5,792 nucleotides of DNA from Bacteroidota bacterium (GTDB lineage Bacteria; Bacteroidota; Bacteroidia; Chitinophagales; Saprospiraceae): contig QQUB01000816.1 of the NCBI GenBank assembly GCA_008501835.1, positions 1 through 5,792 on the forward strand. Reading direction: 5' to 3'. A program made the translations under genes and the position numbers. Each line of letters begins with the position of its first letter. The stretch's first letter is position 1. The notes beneath the pieces are model-generated. The model was given only the letters and a program-made list of their open reading frames with translations, was not told the origin of the DNA and ran no database searches. Of the stretch, positions 1 through 5,252 are shown one piece after another.

Positions 1-421
1 TTACATAGTGAATTGTCATGCCAGATTCCATATCTCCGGCGGCTTTTACGGCCTCATGGACGTGGTGTCCATACATTCCTTTTCCTCCATATTTTGGCAA
101 AAGTGCCGGATGAATATTGACAATTTTGTTGTCGAAAGCATGGACGAGGTATTCCGGTATCAACCACAGGAATCCTGCCAAAGCAATAAAGTCAACCTTA
201 TAGGTTTCGAGCTTGTCGAGTATGTCTTCGGTTTCGTAAAAATATTTCCGGTTGATGACCCATTGGTCGATTCCATGTTCTTCTGCCATGTTTAAAACCA
301 GAGCATCCTTTTTGTTGGAAATGATCAACGCAACCTCAATTTCTTCATCCTCTTTGAAATACTCAACGATTTTACGGGCATTTGATCCTGTTCCTGATGC
401 AAATATGGCTATTCTTTTCAA
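1..421 (-). CDS. purN: Phosphoribosylglycinamide formyltransferase PurN, 3' end cut off by window edge
   Basis: PurN is a cytosolic enzyme that transfers the formyl group of 10-formyltetrahydrofolate to GAR, giving formyl-GAR, the third step of purine synthesis. About 140 residues are visible. The N-terminus has the family's phosphate-binding stretch IFASGTGSN (residues 6-14), and NIHPALLPKYGGKG (102-115) carries the formyl-transfer residues Asn102 and His104, equivalent to E. coli Asn106 and His108. The third catalytic residue, an Asp in the later DGG-type motif, lies beyond base 1. Family proteins are about 190-210 residues, so roughly 50 or more are missing. No ATG fits: the reading frame enters the conserved start at TTG (419-421), preceded by AT-rich DNA without a Shine-Dalgarno sequence. 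A weak -7-like box with one mismatch (TAATTTTA, 439-446, minus strand) lies just upstream. The gene follows xerD in the same direction with a 61-bp gap. Function is confident; the exact start is inferred. Confidence 0.93.
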   Translation of the reverse strand, partial: MKRIAIFASGTGSNARKIVEYFKEDEEIEVALIISNKKDALVLNMAEEHGIDQWVINRKYFYETEDILDKLETYKVDFIALAGFLWLIPEYLVHAFDNKIVNIHPALLPKYGGKGMYGHHVHEAVKAAGDMESGMTIHYV

Positions 422-482
422 AACTGTTTTTTTATTATTAAAATTATAAAAATGCCGAAAATCCTTGAAAATCGGATAATTA

Positions 483-1397
483 TCAGGGCTTTTTCCGGTT
501 GCTGGGGTGATAACTTAAAATGGTTTCCCGTAGGTAATCTGTGTCCAGGTGGGTGTAAATTTCCGTAGTCAGAATGGATTCGTGTCCCAACATGTCCTGA
601 ACCGCTTTCAGATCAGCTCCTCCCTCAATGAGATGAGTGGCGAAGGAATGCCTGAAGGTATGTGGACTTACGTTTTTGGAAATGCCGGCTTTTTCTGTCA
701 TTTCTTTGACTACCAGGAACACCATGACCCTTGTCAGTTTTTTGCCTCGACGATTCAGGAAAAGAATATCCTCGCTGTCCTTGTTGATGTTGCGCATTCT
801 TCTTCTGACACCTTCGAGGTAGAGGTTGATATGTTTTACGGCCTCCTCTCCAATAGGAATAATCCTTTCCTTATTCCCTTTCCCAATTACTTTGACGAAA
901 CCTACATCCGGATAATAATTTGATAGTTGCAGCTCCGTCAATTCACTTACCCTCAGTCCGCAGGCATATAATACCTCAAGCATTGCCCGGTTTCGGGTTC
1001 CCTGAGGATGACTGAGGTCTACCGCATCCAGTATGCTTTGAACTTCCTCAAAGGAGAGTACCTGGGGGATGTATCTGTTCAATCGTGGTCCTTCGAGCAA
1101 AGCAGTGGGGTCGTCTTCCACCATATCCTCAATGAGCATATATTTATAGAACGTTTTTAAGGCTGAAAGTAACCTTGCCTGGGATCTTGCACCAAGGCCC
1201 AGTTCGTTCAACCAGAAAACGAATGCTTCAATATCATTTCCGGAAACCTGATGTGGGTTGATTTCCTTTTCTTTTATCAGGAAATACTGCTGAAGTTTAC
1301 CTACATCCCGAACATAGGCTTCAATGGTGTTTTCAGACAATGAACGTTCCAGGATCATGTAAGCCTTGAATCCGTTAATGGTGCTTTGCCAATTCAT
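483..1397 (-). CDS. xerD: Site-specific tyrosine recombinase XerD
   Basis: XerD works with XerC at the chromosomal dif site, normally under FtsK control, to resolve chromosome dimers before cell division. The 304-residue length is typical (about 300). An N-terminal SAM-like core-binding domain (about residues 5-90, with RSLSENTIEAYVRDV and ARSQARLLSALKTFYKYM) is followed by the catalytic domain (about 108-295). The full active-site set is present: Arg149 (ACGLRVSE), Lys173 (IGKGNKE), His246 and Arg249 (PHTFRHSFATHL), His272 (LGHES) and nucleophile Tyr281 (IYTHLD). RSQARLLSALKTFYKY and DDPTALLEGPRL look more like XerD than XerC, and the lack of phage or integron genes nearby argues for the housekeeping role. 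The ATG is 43 bp downstream of the DUF7009-like stop codon, with a 31-bp palindrome between them, so the two may be co-transcribed or separated by that element. The alternative call, XerC, cannot be fully excluded without the paralogue. Confidence 0.93.
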   Translation of the reverse strand: MNWQSTINGFKAYMILERSLSENTIEAYVRDVGKLQQYFLIKEKEINPHQVSGNDIEAFVFWLNELGLGARSQARLLSALKTFYKYMLIEDMVEDDPTALLEGPRLNRYIPQVLSFEEVQSILDAVDLSHPQGTRNRAMLEVLYACGLRVSELTELQLSNYYPDVGFVKVIGKGNKERIIPIGEEAVKHINLYLEGVRRRMRNINKDSEDILFLNRRGKKLTRVMVFLVVKEMTEKAGISKNVSPHTFRHSFATHLIEGGADLKAVQDMLGHESILTTEIYTHLDTDYLRETILSYHPSNRKKP

Positions 1398-1410
1398 GAT
1401 GAACTATTGA

Positions 1411-1441
1411 GAAATACTATTTTTCTGAAAAATAGTATTTC
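1411..1441. repeat. Perfect 31-bp palindrome between the DUF7009-like gene and xerD
   Basis: Bases 1411-1425 (GAAATACTATTTTTC) are the exact reverse complement of 1427-1441, with a single central base (T1426). The last base overlaps the stop codon of the DUF7009-like gene, and the element ends 13 bp before the xerD ATG. In RNA it would fold into an AU-rich stem of about 13-14 bp with a 3-base loop. It could stop or slow transcription from the upstream gene, protect its 3' end, or be a protein-binding site on DNA. It has no GC-rich stem or long trailing U-run, so it is not a textbook intrinsic terminator. The inverted repeat is certain; its function is unknown. Confidence 0.8.
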
Positions 1442-1818
1442 TAACAAACCTGGTTGTTTTTGTCTGCCAACTCCTGAAAAGTATCTGCTTTATCTTCGGC
1501 AGTTCTTGTTACACAAGGGAAATCTTTTTCAATTAGGATCTTTAACGTCTCGCCTCCATTGAAGTTTTTTTCTACCTCAATACCAACATCGTCGCCGTTC
1601 AGCCACTCTGTCATTTGCTGAAGAGGGATATGGACGGAAAGCTGACCTCCCTCAAAAACGGTCAGTACATTTGGCGTATTGGTCGGACCTAGAGAAAAGG
1701 TGAAAACGGCACTGCCAAAGTTTACCTTTTCAATAAGTTTATGGCCTTTTTTTAACGATTCTACTTCAGATTTTCTAACCCTCAGTCTTATACTGTTGGT
1801 GGCGCATCTTAACTTCAT
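1441..1818 (-). CDS. DUF7009-like conserved protein of unknown function, 125 residues
   Basis: The product is a small soluble protein with no signal peptide or membrane segment. It opens with MKLRCATNSIRLRVRKSEVESL, and has a middle segment FGSAVFTFSLGP (about 34-45), a short strand-rich stretch LSVHIPLQQMTEWLNGDDVGIEV (60-82), and a C-terminal IEKDFPCVTRTAEDKADTFQE (96-116). This layout matches from memory a small family common in Bacteroidota, annotated DUF7009, in which an NSIRLR start and an EKDF-C motif recur. No biochemical role is known to me. The frame stays open to an ATG at 1902, but I chose the ATG at 1818: the extra 28 residues are cysteine- and aromatic-rich and unlike the family, and a perfect TAnnTTTG box (1842-1849) lies inside the extension, so a transcript from it would start downstream of 1902. 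xerD follows in the same direction after 43 bp. Gene reality is confident; the family name is moderate. Confidence 0.8.
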   Translation of the reverse strand: MKLRCATNSIRLRVRKSEVESLKKGHKLIEKVNFGSAVFTFSLGPTNTPNVLTVFEGGQLSVHIPLQQMTEWLNGDDVGIEVEKNFNGGETLKILIEKDFPCVTRTAEDKADTFQELADKNNQVC

Positions 1819-1841
1819 GGCGAATAATTTATAGATATGTG

Positions 1842-1849
1842 CAAATATA
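1842..1849 (-). promoter_or_regulatory. -7 promoter box (TATATTTG) for the DUF7009-like gene
   Basis: Read on the minus strand, the sequence is TATATTTG, an exact match to the Bacteroidota sigma-70-type -7 consensus TAnnTTTG. It lies 23 bp upstream of the chosen ATG at 1818, leaving a leader of roughly 15-20 bases. No TTG -33 element is found at the usual 17-23 bp spacing, so it is supported by the -7 box and its position only. It may also drive xerD if the palindrome at 1411-1441 does not stop transcription. Confidence 0.55.
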
Positions 1850-1918
1850 CGACAGTATTCCCTGTAAGAAGCCATAAAACAAAAAAACTGAAAACTATCC
1901 ATTGCGGAGTATTATCGC

Positions 1919-1926
1919 TACTTTTG
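1919..1926 (+). promoter_or_regulatory. -7 promoter box (TACTTTTG), probably for prfC
   Basis: TACTTTTG is an exact TAnnTTTG match facing prfC. A TTG at 1902-1904 sits only 14 bp upstream, shorter than the usual 17-23 bp, so the -33 partner is doubtful. If used, transcription would start near 1932-1934 and give prfC a leader of about 210 bases that contains the hairpin and the hexamer arrays described separately. A weaker candidate with one mismatch (TGAATTTG, 2090-2097) would give a leader of about 40 bases instead. Together with the box at 1842-1849 it makes this a divergent promoter region. Confidence 0.45.
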
Positions 1927-1935
1927 CACTTTCTT

Positions 1936-1960
1936 TGAAGTTCAGCAAGACTGAACTTTA
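1936..1960 (+). repeat. Short hairpin at the predicted 5' end of the prfC leader
   Basis: AAGTTCAG (1938-1945) and CTGAACTT (1951-1958) are perfect inverted copies around the 5-base loop CAAGA. A G-T pair and a T-A pair extend the stem to 10 bp. It starts within a few bases of where a transcript from the 1919-1926 box would begin, so it could cap and stabilise the 5' end. No T-run follows, so it is not a terminator in the plus direction. The inverted repeat is seen; the role is inferred. Confidence 0.5.
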
Positions 1961-1986
1961 GGCTAAGGCGGAGGCTAAGGCAAAGG
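1960..1986 (+). repeat. Hexamer repeat array AGGCNN, left arm of an inverted pair
   Basis: Four and a half six-base units follow one another: AGGCTA, AGGCGG, AGGCTA, AGGCAA, AGG. This includes two exact copies of GGCTAAGGC (1961-1969 and 1973-1981). The array is the partner, in opposite orientation, of the array at 2064-2090: 20 of 27 positions are Watson-Crick complementary and two more are G-U in RNA. It is more GC-rich than the surrounding AT-rich intergenic DNA. I see no reading frame through it. Confidence 0.65.
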
Positions 1987-2063
1987 TTTTATGTGAAATA
2001 CATCAATAAAGTCAGCCTTATTTTTTTCAAATCTGTTTTAATCAAGTTTATTTTTTTTGAATC

Positions 2064-2090
2064 CCTCAGCCTCAGCTTTAGCCTCAGCCT
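2064..2090 (-). repeat. Hexamer repeat array AGGCTR, right arm of an inverted pair
   Basis: On the minus strand this reads AGGCTG, AGGCTA, AAGCTG, AGGCTG, AGG, which is four and a half units of the same hexamer as at 1960-1986 but inverted (CAGCCT on the plus strand). The 77-bp spacer between the arms is AT-rich, with runs of seven T (2021-2027) and eight T (2051-2058). The arms could pair into a long imperfect stem in the prfC leader or as a DNA cruciform. The right end is 54 bp from the prfC ATG. Confidence 0.65.
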
Positions 2091-2144
2091 GAATTTGCGG
2101 TTTTAGGCTCTACACGAAGTTTTAGGAAAATTGTCAAGAGAAAA

Positions 2145-3725
2145 ATGAGTATACAATCTGAGATACAGAAGAGAAGGACCTTTGGAATTGTAAGTCACCC
2201 GGATGCAGGAAAGACAACGCTTACAGAAAAACTGTTGCTGTTCGGTGGAGCCATCCAGGTTGCCGGAGCTGTTAAATCGAATAAGATCAAACGCAGTGCT
2301 ACTTCTGATTTTATGGAGATCGAAAGACAGCGTGGCATATCCGTTGCTACCTCGGTTATGGCCTTTAATTATCGTGGACTGAAGATCAATATCCTGGATA
2401 CCCCGGGTCACCAGGATTTTGCGGAAGACACCTATCGTACACTTACTGCTGTCGACAGTGTGATTGTTGTGATCGATGTAGCTAAGGGTGTGGAGGCGCA
2501 GACGGAAAAACTCGTGGAAGTGTGCCGCATGCGCAAAACCCCAATCATAGTTTTTATCAATAAGCTGGACAGGGAAGGAAAAGATGGGTTTGATCTGCTG
2601 GATGAAGTAGAACAGAAACTGAATATCCACGTACGTCCATTGAGCTGGCCGGTCGGTATGGGACAAAGATTCCAGGGGGTTTATAATCTGTATGAAAAGA
2701 AACTTGTACTCTTCCAGCCGCATGGAAAACAACAGCAGGAAGAGGTGATCGAAATAACCGACCTTTCAGATCCTGAATTGGACAAGCAGGTCGGTGAGGC
2801 AGCCGCAGATGAGTTGAGGGAAGAGGTACACATGATCGAAGAAGTTTATCACGAATTTGATCCGGAGGCCTACCAAAATGCAGAGATCTCCCCGGTATTT
2901 TTTGGAAGTGCCATCAACAATTTTGGGGTTAAGGAAATGTTGGATTGTTTTGTGGAGATTGCACCGCCCCCATTGCCCAGAGAAACAGAAGAAAGGGTTG
3001 TGGAACCCCTGGAAGATAAATTCTCCGGATTCGTCTTTAAGATTCACGCAAATATGGACCCCAAGCACCGGGACAGGATTGCCTTCATGCGTGTTTGCTC
3101 CGGTACTTTCGAGCGAAATACCAATTATTTGCACGTACGCCAAAACCGCAAATTGAAATTTTCCAATCCAACGTCATTCATGGCCTCCAAAAAAACGGTG
3201 GTCGATCAGGCTTACCCGGGCGATGTGATCGGTTTGTATGATTCAGGTAATTTCAAAATCGGTGATTCTATTACAGAGGGAGAGGTGCTGAACTTCAAAG
3301 GTATTCCGAGTTTTTCACCGGAGCAGTTCCGTTTTGTGAATAACGATAATCCGATGAAGGCCAAACAACTCAATAAAGGACTTACCCAGTTGATGGATGA
3401 AGGGGTTGCCCAATTGTTTACCCGGGAGCTTGACGGAAGAAAGATTGTGGGGACGGTAGGAGCACTTCAGTTTGATGTAATTCAATACAGGCTGGAGCAC
3501 GAATATGGAGCTTCCTGTTCTTACGAACCTACCCGTTTGCACAAAGCTGCATGGGTGGAGTGTGATGATCCTGCGGCATTAAAAGAATTCGAATCCAGAA
3601 GGAAGCGTGACCTTGCAAAGGATAAGGATGAAAAATTGGTTTTTCTTGCCGAATCAGCATGGGTGTTGAAAACAGTTCAGGAAAATCATCCGGAAGTTAA
3701 ATTCCATTTCACAAGTGAATTTTAG
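2145..3725 (+). CDS. prfC: Peptide chain release factor 3 (RF3)
   Basis: RF3 is a ribosome-associated GTPase that removes RF1 or RF2 from the ribosome after peptide release and so speeds termination. At 526 residues it matches the family (E. coli 529). The G domain fills about residues 10-275: G1 SHPDAGKT (17-24), G2 region with RGISV (63-67), G3 DTPGH (85-89) and G4 NKLD (139-142). The phrase TLTEKLLLFGGAIQVAGAVK and the insert RSATSDFMEIERQRGISVATSVM are typical of RF3 and separate it from EF-G and LepA. Domain 2 (about 295-380, KFSGFVFKIHANMDPKHRDRIAF) and the RF3 C-terminal domain (about 385-526) follow without interruption. The ATG fits the normal N-terminus; upstream is AAGAGAAAA, with no strong Shine-Dalgarno. 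The gene is transcribed away from the DUF7009-like gene and appears to stand alone. No frameshift or missing motif is seen. Confidence 0.97.
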   Translation: MSIQSEIQKRRTFGIVSHPDAGKTTLTEKLLLFGGAIQVAGAVKSNKIKRSATSDFMEIERQRGISVATSVMAFNYRGLKINILDTPGHQDFAEDTYRTLTAVDSVIVVIDVAKGVEAQTEKLVEVCRMRKTPIIVFINKLDREGKDGFDLLDEVEQKLNIHVRPLSWPVGMGQRFQGVYNLYEKKLVLFQPHGKQQQEEVIEITDLSDPELDKQVGEAAADELREEVHMIEEVYHEFDPEAYQNAEISPVFFGSAINNFGVKEMLDCFVEIAPPPLPRETEERVVEPLEDKFSGFVFKIHANMDPKHRDRIAFMRVCSGTFERNTNYLHVRQNRKLKFSNPTSFMASKKTVVDQAYPGDVIGLYDSGNFKIGDSITEGEVLNFKGIPSFSPEQFRFVNNDNPMKAKQLNKGLTQLMDEGVAQLFTRELDGRKIVGTVGALQFDVIQYRLEHEYGASCSYEPTRLHKAAWVECDDPAALKEFESRRKRDLAKDKDEKLVFLAESAWVLKTVQENHPEVKFHFTSEF

Positions 3726-3799
3726 GGGAAATTGAATTAATCAAAGCAGCTATAAAATTTGCTGTTGCGCAAATGAACAGTAGTATTTTAAGGAAATGT

Positions 3800-3860
3800 G
3801 GAACAGCTGGAAAATTGGTAGTGACTTTTTCATTTTTCCAACGCTTCCATTGTTCCAATC
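3800..3860. repeat. TTCCA repeats and imperfect hairpin between prfC and purD
   Basis: Between 3836 and 3860 TTCCA occurs three times (3836-3840, 3845-3849, 3853-3857), followed by TCCA (3859-3862 region), with short spacers of 4 and 3 bases. Upstream, GGAACA (3800-3805) and TGGAAAA (3808-3814) are complementary to TGTTCC (3851-3856) and TTTTCCA (3834-3840), so the block can fold into a bulged hairpin. It is downstream of prfC and could mark its 3' end, but no clean U-run follows. I recall similar degenerate TTCCA strings between genes in other Bacteroidota, which is memory rather than a search result. Confidence 0.4.
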
Positions 3861-3901
3861 CATTTTTGATAATGAAGAACTTCTTTTTTAGTAAATCTGA
3901 A

Positions 3902-3913
3902 AAATACGTATTT
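3902..3913. promoter_or_regulatory. 12-bp perfect palindrome just upstream of purD
   Basis: AAATACGTATTT is its own reverse complement and ends 14 bp before the purD ATG. It is well placed to be an operator or part of the translation start region of purD, but short AT-rich palindromes arise easily by chance in such DNA. No exact TAnnTTTG box lies in the purD upstream region; the nearest is CATTTTTG (about 3861-3868) with one mismatch. The role is speculative. Confidence 0.25.
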
Positions 3914-3927
3914 AAAATCAGCACAAA

Positions 3928-5196
3928 ATGAATATTCTAATTCTTGGCGGAGGTGGACGGGAACACACTTTCGCGTGGAAGATCAGTCAGAGCCCATTGT
4001 GTGAAAAATTATTAATAGCTCCGGGAAATGCAGGTACTGCCCAACTGGGAGAAAATGTAGCTGTAAATCCGAACGACTTTGAAGCGGTTAAAGCTTTAGT
4101 GCTCGATAAAGATATCGACATGGTGGTTGTTGGTCCGGAAGAGCCCCTGGTTAGAGGGGTGTATGATTTCTTTAAAAATGATGATGCCCTATCAGGTGTT
4201 AAGGTAATCGGACCATCTGCTGAAGGTGCAAAACTGGAAGGTAGTAAGGCTTTCGCCAAGGCATTTATGGAAGAGTTTAATATTCCTACTGCCGGATATC
4301 GTGAATTTACAGAGTCTAGCCTCGAAGAAGGACTTGAATATATTGCGGGTGTTACTCCTCCGGTTGTTTTAAAAGCTGATGGACTTGCTGCGGGTAAGGG
4401 TGTTTTGATCCTTTCCTCGGTTGAAGAGGCGCAGGAGGAATTCAAGGCTATGTTGAGTGGAAAATTCGGTGCTGCAGGAAATACTGTTGTTGTAGAGGAT
4501 TTTCTGGACGGCATTGAGTTCTCTGTTTTTGTACTTACTGACGGAAAAGATTATAAGGTTTTCCCGGTTGCCAAAGATTACAAACGAATTGGTGAAGGGG
4601 ATACAGGATTGAATACAGGGGGTATGGGAGCGGTTTCACCGGTTTCCTTTGTAGATGATGTTTTGATGACTAAAGTGGAAGAGCAAATCATCAAACCTAC
4701 CATAAAAGGAATACAGGAAAGGGAAATGGCCTACGAAGGGTTTGTCTTTCTTGGATTGATAAAAGTAGGAGATGACCCCATGGTGATTGAGTATAATTGC
4801 CGGATGGGTGATCCTGAGACAGAAGTTGTTTTCCCAAGAATGAAGAACGATCTTGTTGAGTTGATGAAAGCTACAGCAGAAATCCGCCTGGGAGAGATTA
4901 CCATTGAAAAAGACTCACGGGCAGCTACGACGGTAATGTTGGTTTCCGGAGGATATCCGGGAAGTTATGAAAAAGGTAAGCACATCACAGGAATTGAGGA
5001 AACCTCGGGAAGTATCATTTTCCATGCAGGGACCAAAGCGGAGGGAGAAACCGTTTTGACCAATGGAGGCCGTGTTATTGCGATAACCTCTTACGGAGAA
5101 ACTGTTGAAGAAGCCCTGGAGGCTTCCAAAAAAAATGCCGCCATTATTGACTTTGAAGGAAAATATTTCAGGCGGGATATCGGTTTTGATGTATAG
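3928..5196 (+). CDS. purD: Phosphoribosylamine--glycine ligase (GAR synthetase) PurD
   Basis: PurD is a cytosolic ATP-grasp enzyme that joins glycine to 5-phosphoribosylamine, using ATP, to make GAR, the second step of purine synthesis and the substrate of PurN. The 422 residues match the family (E. coli 429). The N-terminal domain opens with NILILGGGGREH (2-13) and has IAPGNAGT (30-37) and VVVGPEEPLV (67-75). The ATP-grasp part contains VVLKADGLAAGKGV (146-159), DFLDGIEFSV (191-200), LNTGGMGA (228-235) and EYNCRMGDPETE (288-299), where Glu288 and Asn290 are the expected metal ligands. The C-terminal domain includes VMLVSGGYPGSYEKG. The ATG places the glycine-rich loop at the normal distance from the start. 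It is a stand-alone PurD, not fused to PurM or PurN. The 202-bp gap after prfC suggests its own promoter; the next gene has a promoter of its own, so purD may be monocistronic. Confidence 0.97.
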   Translation: MNILILGGGGREHTFAWKISQSPLCEKLLIAPGNAGTAQLGENVAVNPNDFEAVKALVLDKDIDMVVVGPEEPLVRGVYDFFKNDDALSGVKVIGPSAEGAKLEGSKAFAKAFMEEFNIPTAGYREFTESSLEEGLEYIAGVTPPVVLKADGLAAGKGVLILSSVEEAQEEFKAMLSGKFGAAGNTVVVEDFLDGIEFSVFVLTDGKDYKVFPVAKDYKRIGEGDTGLNTGGMGAVSPVSFVDDVLMTKVEEQIIKPTIKGIQEREMAYEGFVFLGLIKVGDDPMVIEYNCRMGDPETEVVFPRMKNDLVELMKATAEIRLGEITIEKDSRAATTVMLVSGGYPGSYEKGKHITGIEETSGSIIFHAGTKAEGETVLTNGGRVIAITSYGETVEEALEASKKNAAIIDFEGKYFRRDIGFDV

Positions 5197-5217
5197 ATTA
5201 GAAAATTATTAATTTTG
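5186..5217 (+). promoter_or_regulatory. Promoter for the PPIase gene (TTG, 21 bp, TAATTTTG)
   Basis: A -33 TTG (5186-5188) and an exact -7 box TAATTTTG (5210-5217) are separated by 21 bp, inside the 17-23 bp range described for Bacteroidota. The -33 element lies within the last codons of purD and the -7 box lies in the gap after its stop codon. Transcription would start near 5223-5225, leaving a leader of about 30 bases. This is the best-formed promoter in the window, and it suggests that the PPIase is expressed independently of purD. Confidence 0.65.
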
Positions 5218-5252
5218 CCAAACGATTTATCAAAAGTTAAATAAAAGAAATC

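Noticed and set aside
8..449. Plus-strand reading frames opposite purN
   Set aside because: They are shadows of purN, which has clear conserved motifs on the minus strand.
452..476. Terminator after xerD formed by CCGA...TCGG and flanking T-rich DNA
   Set aside because: The matched outer stem is only about 4 bp and the inner bases are direct rather than inverted repeats.
549..923. 124-residue reading frame opposite xerD
   Set aside because: It is fully contained in xerD on the other strand, has no recognisable domain, and xerD shows all catalytic motifs.
483..1397. XerD as a phage, integron or conjugative-element integrase
   Set aside because: Sequence and length fit the housekeeping Xer family, the neighbours are core genes, and there is no tRNA, attachment site or other mobile-element gene.
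1411..1441. The palindrome as a chromosomal dif site for the adjacent XerD
   Set aside because: dif sites are about 28 bp with two 11-bp arms of related but not identical sequence around a non-palindromic 6-bp centre. This element is symmetric throughout, and nearness to xerD is not a known dif property.
1960..2090. CRISPR-like array
   Set aside because: Repeat units are six bases with no unique spacers of regular length, and no cas gene is present.
2103..2732. 209-residue reading frame opposite the start of prfC
   Set aside because: It is an antisense shadow of the RF3 G domain with no family features.
3709..3924. Small 71-residue reading frame on the minus strand between prfC and purD
   Set aside because: It overlaps the prfC end, covers the TTCCA repeats and the palindrome, resembles no family I know, and has no promoter box; it is most likely chance.
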